A stretch of 24,281 nucleotides of DNA from an uncultured Eubacteriales bacterium (GTDB lineage Bacteria > Bacillota > Clostridia > Oscillospirales > Oscillospiraceae): NCBI GenBank assembly GCA_900544705.1, contig UQWH01000028.1, positions 1-24,281 of the forward strand. The letters are read 5' to 3'. Under the pieces are notes generated by a model. That model was given only the letters and a program-made list of their open reading frames with translations. It searched no databases and was not told the DNA's origin. Of this stretch, positions 1 through 7,872 are shown in pieces. The position numbers and the translations under genes were made by a program. Each line of letters starts with the position of its first letter. Position 1 is the first letter of the stretch.

Positions 1-6
1 ACACTA

Positions 7-48
7 TTCTTCCCTCCGAAACTTTCGGCTGGATAGGTTTTTTGACAG
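7..48 (+). repeat. Left copy of a ~42-bp inverted intergenic repeat
   Basis: This segment begins with a TTCTTCCCTCCGAAA block and ends with a T-run followed by GACAG. The same sequence, with about five substitutions and two one-base gaps, is found in opposite orientation at 24101-24140. The first 15 bases are identical between the two copies. No transposase or target-site duplication is visible. I read it as one copy of a dispersed non-coding repeat of this genome. Confidence 0.6.
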
Positions 49-53
49 TCTGA

Positions 54-82
54 GGGAGAGACTTCTTTTGGAAGTCTCTCCC
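54..82. repeat. Perfect 12-bp stem-loop downstream of the surface operon
   Basis: GGGAGAGACTTC at 54-65 pairs perfectly with 71-82 around the loop TTTTG. It lies about 175 nt downstream of the last gene on the minus strand. No clean U-run follows on either strand, so it is not a textbook intrinsic terminator. It could still form a transcript 3' end or belong to the neighbouring repeat element. The rest of 1-258 shows no gene that I can support. Confidence 0.6.
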
Positions 83-258
83 CCTCTGTTTGTCAGGCCC
101 TTTTTCCGACGGCACCATCGTCAGCAGCCTGACACTCCTACATAAATTTGAACTGTCGAGAAATACAGCATTTTTCAGTGAAGTTGTCCGCTGTAGCTTC
201 CCCCGGCCCGACGGGCGCAGACTTTTCGGCAGGCCTGCTTTTGCGTTCCGAATTTCCG

Positions 259-1221
259 CTATGCCGCGGTCAGCTCCGTCATATCGAAAAGCCGGCTTTT
301 TCCGTCCCGAAAGCGCGCGTAGGCGGTCAGCGCATAGTAGGCCTGCTCGGTCGCCATGCCGTTGACCTCGACCAGCTCCGCCGAATGGTAAAAGCCGTCG
401 TCCAATACAAAATCGCACAGCGCGTCAAGCACGCTCCTGCCGTTTTTGAGGAAGCGTGCATCCTTCTGCGGGTCGATGCCCAGCGCCGTCAGCGCGACGA
501 TGACCTGCGCGCACGATTCGCTGTTTTCGCTGCCCCAGCTTGCAAAGCAGCCGTTTTCCAGCTGCATTTCGCTCAGGCATTGCAGTGCGCCCTCGATCGC
601 CTCGGCGACCTCCCCGCGCTCGCGGTAGGGCGCGAGCGCCGTCAGCGCCATGGCGGTCATATCCGCATCGGAAGCGTCGCCGGAAAAGCACCAGCCGCCG
701 TCCGCCTTACGCTCGCGCAGAAGTAGGCGGATCAGCGCCTCGCGCGTCGTCTGCTCCTCGCCCGGCTGCGCATCGGGAATTTCGTAGCCGCCGCAGTCCA
801 GCGCGATGAGCGCCCAGATCGGGCCGTTGAGGCCCTGATAGGAGACGAATGCCATGTCCGTCAGACCCTCCAGAAGATTCACGCCGCCGATGTCCGTCAC
901 ATCGCCGCCCGCGGCGGTCACACCGAGGATGATGCGCGAATTTTCCGTGGATTTGGCGTGGTCGAGGCGCGCCGTTCCGATTGAGCGGACGTAATCTTCG
1001 ACAGTTTGCAGGTATGCCTGCGCGGTCTCCTGCTTCAAAAGCCCCGAACGGCTCAGGCCGATGACCGCCCACTCGCCGCCGATGGAACCAACGCCGTAGT
1101 CCTCCTGCGCCGCAAGGGCCTGTCCGGTGCGGCGATAGGCCGCCTGCCACGGCTCCTCCACGCCGCAGGCGCAGAGGAGAAGCAGCAGTGCAAGAAGCGC
1201 GGCAAAAATTCGTTTTTTCAT
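259..1221 (-). CDS. Lipoprotein with prenyltransferase/squalene-oxidase-type alpha/alpha repeats
   Basis: Predicted exported 320-aa lipoprotein. I chose the ATG at 1221 because AGGAGGAGG lies just upstream and the protein then opens with MKKR and a leucine-rich lipoprotein signal. The lipidated residue is probably Cys19 in LCAC (Cys17 is less likely). The mature part carries alpha/alpha-toroid repeats: a GGWCFSGD-type motif near residue 175, an NGCFASWGSENSES segment near 223-236 and VNGMATEQAYYAL near 286-298. These motifs are typical of the Clostridia prenyltransferase-repeat proteins found with DUF4430 domains, and the fold matches the N-terminal barrel of intrinsic factor and transcobalamin. 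It is the last gene of the riboswitch-led operon, 88 nt after the transglutaminase-like gene. No terpene-cyclase DxDD-type active site is evident, so a binding role is likelier than catalysis. Ligand binding, here of a corrinoid, is inferred from context. Confidence 0.85.
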   Translation of the reverse strand: MKKRIFAALLALLLLLCACGVEEPWQAAYRRTGQALAAQEDYGVGSIGGEWAVIGLSRSGLLKQETAQAYLQTVEDYVRSIGTARLDHAKSTENSRIILGVTAAGGDVTDIGGVNLLEGLTDMAFVSYQGLNGPIWALIALDCGGYEIPDAQPGEEQTTREALIRLLLRERKADGGWCFSGDASDADMTAMALTALAPYRERGEVAEAIEGALQCLSEMQLENGCFASWGSENSESCAQVIVALTALGIDPQKDARFLKNGRSVLDALCDFVLDDGFYHSAELVEVNGMATEQAYYALTAYARFRDGKSRLFDMTELTAA

Positions 1222-1309
1222 GCGTCCTCCTCCTAGCGTCGTTTGACGAGGGCACACATGGTTTTTCCTGGCCAAAACGACATTTGGTTTCGTTATCCTC
1301 GTTGATGGG

Positions 1310-3556
1310 CTATAAAAAGCGGATGTATTTCAGGCGGATCCTGCGCAGAAGGTTGGATCTTTTCCACGTTCTGCTCCAGATCTCATTCTTCAGGGAGAGC
1401 AGCTCCTGCCGCTGCTGCTCCTGCATGGCATGGCCGCTGAAGCTGGCCTCCTGCCAGATCGCGGCAGCGCTGCGGTAGCGCGCGCGGAGATCCTCATCCA
1501 CAAAGGCGGCATAGTCCTCCGGCGGGCAGTTCCTCGCCCTCAGCCCCTGCGCGCGCAGGACGTCCATGGTGTAATCATAGATCGCGCGGATGGCCGCGGG
1601 CAGGTCGTCCGAGAGGAAGCCCGCCTTGCGTCTGGCCGTCTTTTTCCGCTCCCAGACAAGCCAGAGCACGAACAGCACAAGCAGCGCCGCGGCGGTCAGG
1701 ATCGCCAGCGCCAGCAAAATCTGGAGCCGGTGGCGGAGCCAAAAGTCCAGCAGTGTGGGATCCTCGGTATCGTCGCTCTGCGGCTGATCCTCGGTGTTAT
1801 CGACCGCGCGGTCATGCGGCTGCTGGCCGATCAGGCCGGAAATGTCCTGATAGCGTTCCGCCTGCTCCATCGCGGAGAAGTACGGCGGCGTCACCTCAAA
1901 CGGCAGCCAGCCCACGCCGTCCTGATAGTATTCCACCCATGCGTGTGCCGCCGCGCCGGTGAGCGAAAGCGTCTGCCCGGCGGAAAGCACCTGCGCGTCC
2001 TGCTTGGTGACCAGAAATCCCTCGACATAGCGCGCGGGGATGCCGTAATAGCGGAACATCAGCGCCGCAGCCGTGGCATAGTGGATGTCATAGCCCTTCT
2101 GCGTGCCGTCGAGGAAGTTCAGGACGAAGTCGATCCCGTCGCCGACGGGCGCGAGGTTCGTTTCCTCGTAGTCTATGTAGCTCGTGAGGTAAAAAAGAAT
2201 ATTCTGCTTTGCATTCTGATAGTCAAAATGCGTCTCGCCCTCCTCCACCGAATAATCGCCCAGCTTTTCCGCGAGATAGCTGCGGATGTCCGAGGGAATC
2301 GCGGTGTAATTCTGATAGGCAAAGGCATTGTAGGCCGCCTCATCGCGCAGGAACTGCGTGTCCTCCGGAAGCTGCGCAAGCGAAGCGTTGATCTTCTGGT
2401 ACTGTGTGATCAGCCCCGTCCCGGCAGAGAGCGTATAGCTGCGTTGCCCGTAGAAGCCCTGCGCCGCAAGCGTGCAGTCGCCCACGGCGGACGCATCCAG
2501 CCCGGCGCTGTCCGGCAGCAGCTCATAGGGGGCATAGAGATAACGCGAGGAGAGGCCGACATTTTCAACGGTGAGGCTGTTCTTCGTTTCCAGAAGCTCC
2601 GGCAGCACCGAATCCGCCGCCGCAGCGATCTGCGCCTGCGCATAGAAGCCGTCCTGATGCAGCCAGTAGAAGCTGTCCGAAGCGGGATAGAGCGTCTCGG
2701 CATCCAGCGCGGTCCAGCGGTTGTTTTCATAGATCTCGCCCGTGAAGCCGCGCAGATAATAGGACGCAGGCGTCTGCATGGTGATGTTCAAAACGGTCTC
2801 CTGCGCGGTGCGGCGTGGGCCGACATTCCGCAGGTCACCCTCCGGCAGACCCGCGGCGGCGTTGCTTCCGTAGCGAAGCGTCTGCACCTGCTGCCGCGTC
2901 CACTGCACGGCGCGATCCAGAAGCGCGGGCTTTGCGCTCTGCCAGCCGTTCAGCGCCAGCGCAAACGCAAGCACCAGCGCGGCGGCGCGGAGCCATGCGC
3001 CCATGCCGTCGCTTCCGCCAAAGAGCAGAAGGTAACCGAGCAGCTCCGCCAGCGCGGCGGCGAGCAGCCAGCCCGCCGTCAGGCGCGGCGCAAAAAGCAG
3101 GCACAGCGCGGCAAGCAGCGCCGTCAGGCACCAGAAGCCGCCCGCGCTGCGGCGGCGCGTCAGGCTCGCGCTCCACACGCCGAGCAGCGCGCCGAGCATA
3201 CACAGAAGCAGCGCCGCGCCGCGTTCCTCCGCGACGGCGAACAGCTCCGGATTCCCGGCGTGCAGGTGCTTCCATGCGTCAAGCACGCCGTTTGCCAGCG
3301 CGGCGACCCCGCTCACAGCCGCCCGCCAGAAAACTGCCGCCGTGACCACGCAGGCGCCCAGCCACAGAGCCGGCGCCAGCCAGACACGCCTGCGCCAGAA
3401 GGCCATAGTAACAGCCGCCGCTGCCGCGGTCAGCACGGGAAGCAGGCAGCTCTCCTCCGGCAGGAAGGCCGCCGCCGTCAGCCAGACGAGTGCCGCGGCA
3501 AGCAGCGCCGCGGCAAGGCAGGCGCGCAGGCGGGAAAGCAAATCATTACAGTGCAA
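1310..3556 (-). CDS. Membrane transglutaminase-like protein (TgpA/DUF3488 type), catalytic Cys replaced by Asp
   Basis: This is a 748-aa membrane protein. Several hydrophobic helices fill residues about 10-200, a large extracytoplasmic region follows, and a single helix lies at about 610-636 before a basic cytoplasmic tail. The transglutaminase core is recognisable at 488-515 (GYD followed by HYATAA...YYGIPARYVEGF) and 534-557 (AAAHAWVEYY then WLPFEVTP). The usual catalytic triad is Cys-His-Asp. Here the Cys position is Asp490, His538 is kept and the Asp position is Glu554. The protein is therefore probably not a classical thiol transglutaminase or protease. The start is TTG, 8 nt after GGGAGG, and overlaps the end of the DUF58 gene by 11 nt. 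MoxR-DUF58-transglutaminase is a known gene trio whose partners are thought to act together at the membrane. Confidence 0.88.
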   Translation of the reverse strand: MHCNDLLSRLRACLAAALLAAALVWLTAAAFLPEESCLLPVLTAAAAAVTMAFWRRRVWLAPALWLGACVVTAAVFWRAAVSGVAALANGVLDAWKHLHAGNPELFAVAEERGAALLLCMLGALLGVWSASLTRRRSAGGFWCLTALLAALCLLFAPRLTAGWLLAAALAELLGYLLLFGGSDGMGAWLRAAALVLAFALALNGWQSAKPALLDRAVQWTRQQVQTLRYGSNAAAGLPEGDLRNVGPRRTAQETVLNITMQTPASYYLRGFTGEIYENNRWTALDAETLYPASDSFYWLHQDGFYAQAQIAAAADSVLPELLETKNSLTVENVGLSSRYLYAPYELLPDSAGLDASAVGDCTLAAQGFYGQRSYTLSAGTGLITQYQKINASLAQLPEDTQFLRDEAAYNAFAYQNYTAIPSDIRSYLAEKLGDYSVEEGETHFDYQNAKQNILFYLTSYIDYEETNLAPVGDGIDFVLNFLDGTQKGYDIHYATAAALMFRYYGIPARYVEGFLVTKQDAQVLSAGQTLSLTGAAAHAWVEYYQDGVGWLPFEVTPPYFSAMEQAERYQDISGLIGQQPHDRAVDNTEDQPQSDDTEDPTLLDFWLRHRLQILLALAILTAAALLVLFVLWLVWERKKTARRKAGFLSDDLPAAIRAIYDYTMDVLRAQGLRARNCPPEDYAAFVDEDLRARYRSAAAIWQEASFSGHAMQEQQRQELLSLKNEIWSRTWKRSNLLRRIRLKYIRFL

Positions 3557-4649
3557 GGAACACGCCTCCCTCCCGATCGAGCCGTCCGGCGCGCAGCACG
3601 GTCACCGCGCCGCCGTCCGCTGCCTGCACATCCTGCTGCTCCTGCCGCAGCGTGAGCAGGACGACATGGGCATAGTTCAAGGGGCCGCGCGTTGTAAGCC
3701 AGCGCTGCACCGTGGTCGTTTCGTCCGGAACGATCTGCGCAGCCAGCAGCTCGGCCAGCGCCTGCGTCAGCGTGTCGTCGCTCTCAGCCTGCGCCGTGGC
3801 AATGCAGCCCTCTTCGCGGTCAAACCATGCGATCTGATGCGCAAAGCCCGCAGAGCACAGCGCGGCAGAAACCGACGCGGTCAGCTCGCCCAGCGCCTCG
3901 CAGTCCTCCGGGGCGCAGGGCGCGGACACGCTGTTGTCCATGAGCAGTAAAATGGAATGATTGACCGGCAGACCGAGTTGGCGCACGATCACCTCGCCGG
4001 TCTTTTCCGTCAGCTTCCAGTGGATGCTGCGCACGCGGTCGCCGGGGACGTACTCGCGCAGGGCGAAGGTCTCGCTGGGGTCGTCGCCCGGATGGTGCAT
4101 GGAGTATTCGTCACTGTCCAGCTCCACGCTGGAGCGGTCGGAGAAGGATAGCTGCACCGGGTACAATTCCGGCAGCACAAGGCTGTAGGCGCGTGCGTCA
4201 CAGGAAATTTTTCTTCCGTACAGACCAAACAGATCATAGACCCGCAGGTCGCGCAGGGAAAATTCGAGCTTGCCGCAGCGCTGCGCGGAGAACGCCGCTG
4301 CGGCGCTGCGCTTCTGCTTCCCCGCGACCGAAAAGCGCAGACGGCGTTCGCCCTGCTCGCCCGTCAGGAGGTTGCGGCAGCCGACGCGCAGGCAGACCGC
4401 CGCGCAGGTCAGAACGGAGCCGTTCTCCACGGTGAGCAAGGCTTCCACCGTTTCTCCCTTCTGCGCGGAGAGCTGGGCGCACAGCGACACACGCAGGCAT
4501 CTGTCGGCCAGCGCGGTCAGCGCGATCTCAAGCGCCGCAGCGCCGAGGCTTCCGGCCAGAATACAGCCCGGCATCGCGCTTTTGCTCAGCGCCCAGACGA
4601 GAAGCCACCCAAGAAGCCACAGCCCATAGGCGATCCGATGTCCGACCAT
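3546..4649 (-). CDS. DUF58 domain protein
   Basis: This 367-aa protein has two hydrophobic helices at its N-terminus (about 8-48), a middle beta-rich part and the DUF58 signature REYVPGDRVRSIHWK at 198-212. A von Willebrand A-like segment follows, with a MIDAS-like DNSVS at 238-242 after a hydrophobic strand. DUF58 proteins accompany MoxR ATPases in many bacteria, and that is the arrangement here. The gene begins 3 nt after the MoxR stop codon and overlaps the transglutaminase-like gene, so translation of the three is probably coupled. No strong Shine-Dalgarno sequence of its own is visible. The protein probably links the cytosolic ATPase to the membrane. Its substrate is unknown. Confidence 0.88.
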   Translation of the reverse strand: MVGHRIAYGLWLLGWLLVWALSKSAMPGCILAGSLGAAALEIALTALADRCLRVSLCAQLSAQKGETVEALLTVENGSVLTCAAVCLRVGCRNLLTGEQGERRLRFSVAGKQKRSAAAAFSAQRCGKLEFSLRDLRVYDLFGLYGRKISCDARAYSLVLPELYPVQLSFSDRSSVELDSDEYSMHHPGDDPSETFALREYVPGDRVRSIHWKLTEKTGEVIVRQLGLPVNHSILLLMDNSVSAPCAPEDCEALGELTASVSAALCSAGFAHQIAWFDREEGCIATAQAESDDTLTQALAELLAAQIVPDETTTVQRWLTTRGPLNYAHVVLLTLRQEQQDVQAADGGAVTVLRAGRLDREGGVFLAL

Positions 4650-4652
4650 GGC

Positions 4653-5585
4653 TCAGATGTGATCCGGGCGGCGCACCTGCTCCAGAAGCCCGGTGAGCAC
4701 GTCGGCCGCGGTCGTGTCGGAGATCTTTGCCTTGGGCGCGAGGAACAGACGGTGCGCGCAGACGTCGATGAACACGCTCTGCACGTCCTCCGGGAGAACA
4801 TAGTCCCGGCCGTGCATGAAGGCGCGGCTCTTTGCCATGCGGCACACAGCCAGCGCGCCGCGCGGGCTGACACCCAGCAGCACCAGAGGATGCGCGCGCG
4901 TGGCCTCGGTCAGGCGCGTCACATATTCCAGCAGGGGGTCTGCCATATGGACGGACTGCGCCTGCCGCTGCATCTCCAGCAGCGCCTCGGCCGAGGAGAC
5001 CTCCCGCACCTGCGTCAGCGGGTCGTCCTGCTGACGGTCGCGGAGGATATTGACTTGACTTTCAAAATCGGGATAGCCCATTTCCAGCCGCACCATGAAG
5101 CGGTCGAGCTGAGCCTGCGGCAGGAGCTGCGTGCCCGCCGAGCCGACGGGGTTCTGCGTGGCGATGACGGCGAAGGGCACGGGCAGAGGATGCGTCACGC
5201 CGTCCACCGTGACCTGCCGCTCCTCCATGACCTCCAGAAGCGCTGCCTGCGTCTTGCTGGAGGTACGGTTGATCTCGTCGGCCAGCAGAAGATTCGTCAT
5301 GACCGCGCCGGGCTGATAGACGAAGGTCCCGCTTTCCTTGCGGTAAATGGAGAAGCCGACAATATCCGAGGGCAGCACGTCGGGCGTGAACTGGATGCGG
5401 CCGTAACGCAGGCCGAGCGCGCGGTGGAAGGCCAGCGCAGCCGTCGTTTTGCCGGTGCCGGGGACGTCGTCCAGCAGCACATGACCGCGGGAGATCAGCG
5501 TCATGAGAATCTTTTCCATCACGCCGTCCTTGCCGACGATGACTTTATGTACTTCTGCGAGGATCTGATTTACGTTGCTGTTCAT
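4653..5585 (-). CDS. MoxR-family AAA+ ATPase
   Basis: This is a 310-aa cytosolic ATPase. It has Walker A VPGTGKTT (41-48), Walker B LLLADE (99-104), sensor 1 ATQNP (142-146), an arginine-finger candidate in DRF (161-163) and a sensor-2 PRG (241-243). I chose the ATG at 5585 because AAAGGAG precedes it at good spacing; an upstream in-frame start at 5603 would overlap the previous gene. MoxR proteins act as chaperone-like or metal/cofactor-insertion ATPases with vWA/DUF58 partners. It lies 11 nt after the DUF4430 gene in the B12-riboswitch operon, so here it may help assemble or remodel the exported proteins encoded around it. That role is inference. Confidence 0.93.
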   Translation of the reverse strand: MNSNVNQILAEVHKVIVGKDGVMEKILMTLISRGHVLLDDVPGTGKTTAALAFHRALGLRYGRIQFTPDVLPSDIVGFSIYRKESGTFVYQPGAVMTNLLLADEINRTSSKTQAALLEVMEERQVTVDGVTHPLPVPFAVIATQNPVGSAGTQLLPQAQLDRFMVRLEMGYPDFESQVNILRDRQQDDPLTQVREVSSAEALLEMQRQAQSVHMADPLLEYVTRLTEATRAHPLVLLGVSPRGALAVCRMAKSRAFMHGRDYVLPEDVQSVFIDVCAHRLFLAPKAKISDTTAADVLTGLLEQVRRPDHI

Positions 5586-5596
5586 GCGTTTCTCCT

Positions 5597-7795
5597 TTAC
5601 CATTCTTTATAGTAGTTTCCGTTGCTGTTGCCGTAGTTGCCGCCGGTCGCGGGAGAGAAGCCGCCGATGTCCTTGCCGAGGGCAAGCGTGAAGCGCACGC
5701 GGATCACCGCGCCGTCCTGCGGCTTGCAGGCATTCATGCCGTAGCCGGGATAGCGGCCGTTGTAGGAGTACATCCAGCCCGACCAGCGGTAATAGTCGAA
5801 TTCGCCCAGAGAGTCCATGGAGGCCGGCCTCGGGTCGTCGCCCGCGCCTAAGGCGTCCATGCCGTCTTCAATGATGATCTGCTTCAGCTCCGGGTCGATA
5901 GAATAGCCGTTGTTGATGCCGGGCTTGCCGATAGAGGCCAGATAATAGCTGCTGGCGGAGCAGGTGTAGCCGTTCTCCTCCAGAAGATCGCAGACGATCG
6001 TCAGCACGTCCGTGCCGCCCGGCACCGTGACCTGCGTCGGCGGGATCAGATAGCCCAGCCCGACGGTCGTGGCCTCGACGCTGACGGTGACGGTCACGTC
6101 TCCCTTTTCATAGTAGACCGTCCAGCTGCGCGTGACGCTGTAGCCGTCCTCGTCCGTTGCGGTCACGGTGATGGTGTTCGCGCCCTCTATGCTCAGGTAG
6201 GTGTTGTAGCCGAAGCTCGCGCCGGTCTGGCTGCAAGGCGATTCGATCCGTGTGCCGTTGATATAGACCTCGTAATTGTTCAGGTAAAGCTGCTCGTTGT
6301 TCCAGCTTCGGGCGTCGATGACCGTGATGATGTCCGGGCTTTTCAGAACCAGTCCGTCCTCCAGACCGATCACCGTATCGCCGACCTCGATGGTCGCGGC
6401 AATGCTGGGATATTTGTCCGGCGGGGTCGTACCGGGATTGCGGTGGAAGCGGACCGTCCATTTATAGCTCTGCCGCTCGCCGTCGGCGTCCAGATAGCGC
6501 AGCAGCAGATATTTCGGCCTGCGCGTATCGACCTGCACGGTGTACCAGCCGTCGGCGCTGGGCTGGAGAAGGTTGTCGTCATAGCGCACCTGCGTGATCT
6601 GCTCCTTGCCCGTTTCCTGATTCAGATAGAAGCGGAAGCGGAATTCCTCGGAGTCCAGATAGAGCGGCAGCTCCTCGCTGATGTGCTGCGGTTGCTTGGT
6701 GTCGTTGTCGATGACGGTGTCCGAGAAGCTCGTGGTGATCTTGAAGCCGTCCTCGCGGTAGTCGATGCGATAGGTTTCCGAGGCGCTGCCGACGCGGTCG
6801 CTGGCGCTGACCTCGATCACATTCGTGCCGAATTGCAGCGTGACGTCGAAGGTGTCGGAAGAGGACGTGACGGTTTTGCCGTTCAGCCGCACCGCCGCGC
6901 GCAGCGGCAATCTGTCGCGCAGACCGTAGGCCACGAAGCGCAGCCCGCTCTCGGCCGTGCTGTGCAGCTCGCTCAGAGGCGTGCTGTCCTGCGCGCGGTA
7001 GGCGACGATCACGGTTTCGCCCGCGGGGCTGTAGCTGACGGTGTAGGCGCGGGAAGCGATGATGTTGTCCGTGCCGTCAAAGTAGGCCACGCGCACGACG
7101 ATGGTGTTCGTGCCCTCGGCCAGCCGGATCATCACGCTGGTGGACGCGGCGCGGAAGGAGAGCTCCTCCCCGTTGACGATCACCGTCAGCCCGCGCACCT
7201 TCAAAAGCGGCTTTAAGTGCCGGATGGTGAAGGTATAGTCGCTGTAATCGACAGTATCGCCGTCAATGATGCTGGTTTCAAAATAGCGGTCGGGGTCGCC
7301 CACCTCGGAGCTGCCCGGCTCCTCGGACGGCTCACGCGACGGCGTCTGGCCGCCGGAGCCGCCGCCGCTGCCGCTGATGTCCAGAAGGTCGCCGATGTTC
7401 GTGCGGCCCGGCGTGGTGACCGGTTCCTCCGCGGGAACGTCGCCGGGATCGTCCGGCGTGGGAATGGGATCCTCCGGCTGATCCTGCGGCGGCGCGGTCT
7501 CTTCGGGCTGCTCCGTCTGTTCCGGCTGCTCCGTCTGCGCCTCGCTCGGTTCGGTGGAGGGTTCCTCCGGTTCCGTCGACGGTTCGGTCTGCTGGTTGTC
7601 ATTTGCATTGTCGAGCCGCTTCAGACTGTCGGCGTCGTACAAAAGCTCGGCATCCGACAGCAGCATCCGCGAGGCCGGCTCCTGCTCCTGCCGCTGCGGC
7701 TCACCCTTCTGCAAATTCAGAAAGGAAAAGCCCAATGCAAGGCATAAAAGAAGAAGCAGCCCCGCTCGGAGAAACGGCTCAAATCGTTTTTTCAC
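5597..7795 (-). CDS. Membrane-anchored multidomain protein with C-terminal DUF4430 (transcobalamin-like) domain
   Basis: The protein has about 732 aa. The likely start is GTG at 7795, placed correctly behind GAGGTGA; a GTG at 7804 lies inside that ribosome binding site. A hydrophobic signal/anchor helix (about 10-27) is followed by a Pro/Glu/Thr-rich stalk (about 60-130) and several beta-sandwich-like modules (about 165-560). The C-terminus from about 567 is a DUF4430 domain with the hallmark SGWMYSYNGRYPGYG, a KPQDG turn and a final RFTLALGKDIGG. DUF4430 corresponds to the C-terminal cobalamin-contacting domain of transcobalamin and intrinsic factor. The extreme C-terminus is Gly/Asn/Tyr-rich and has no LPXTG motif. 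The operon also encodes the alpha/alpha-repeat lipoprotein, which is the other half of that carrier architecture. Corrinoid binding is the best hypothesis but is not shown by the sequence alone. Confidence 0.85.
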   Translation of the reverse strand: MKKRFEPFLRAGLLLLLCLALGFSFLNLQKGEPQRQEQEPASRMLLSDAELLYDADSLKRLDNANDNQQTEPSTEPEEPSTEPSEAQTEQPEQTEQPEETAPPQDQPEDPIPTPDDPGDVPAEEPVTTPGRTNIGDLLDISGSGGGSGGQTPSREPSEEPGSSEVGDPDRYFETSIIDGDTVDYSDYTFTIRHLKPLLKVRGLTVIVNGEELSFRAASTSVMIRLAEGTNTIVVRVAYFDGTDNIIASRAYTVSYSPAGETVIVAYRAQDSTPLSELHSTAESGLRFVAYGLRDRLPLRAAVRLNGKTVTSSSDTFDVTLQFGTNVIEVSASDRVGSASETYRIDYREDGFKITTSFSDTVIDNDTKQPQHISEELPLYLDSEEFRFRFYLNQETGKEQITQVRYDDNLLQPSADGWYTVQVDTRRPKYLLLRYLDADGERQSYKWTVRFHRNPGTTPPDKYPSIAATIEVGDTVIGLEDGLVLKSPDIITVIDARSWNNEQLYLNNYEVYINGTRIESPCSQTGASFGYNTYLSIEGANTITVTATDEDGYSVTRSWTVYYEKGDVTVTVSVEATTVGLGYLIPPTQVTVPGGTDVLTIVCDLLEENGYTCSASSYYLASIGKPGINNGYSIDPELKQIIIEDGMDALGAGDDPRPASMDSLGEFDYYRWSGWMYSYNGRYPGYGMNACKPQDGAVIRVRFTLALGKDIGGFSPATGGNYGNSNGNYYKEW

Positions 7796-7824
7796 AGATC
7801 TCACCTCTGTTTCGGAACATCACG

Positions 7825-7858
7825 GGAAGGAGAAAGGCAGATTTGCCCTTCTCCTTCC
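7825..7858 (-). repeat. Intercistronic stem-loop between the giant surface gene and the DUF4430 gene
   Basis: GGAAGGAGAA at 7825-7834 pairs with TTCTCCTTCC at 7849-7858. An inner GGC/GCC pair sits beyond one mismatch, and the loop is six bases. No U-run follows on the minus strand, so it is more likely an RNA processing or stability element than a terminator. It could set different amounts of the giant protein and the downstream proteins. Confidence 0.55.
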
Positions 7859-7872
7859 TGCGTTACATGACT

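Noticed and set aside
90..726. Two short plus-strand open frames near the left edge
   Set aside because: No ribosome binding site or recognisable protein features; most of their length is antisense to the lipoprotein gene.
1430..5612. Long plus-strand open frames opposite the transglutaminase-like, DUF58 and MoxR genes
   Set aside because: They are Arg/Gln/Ala-rich shadows with no domains; the minus-strand genes here have clear motifs, spacing and ribosome binding sites.
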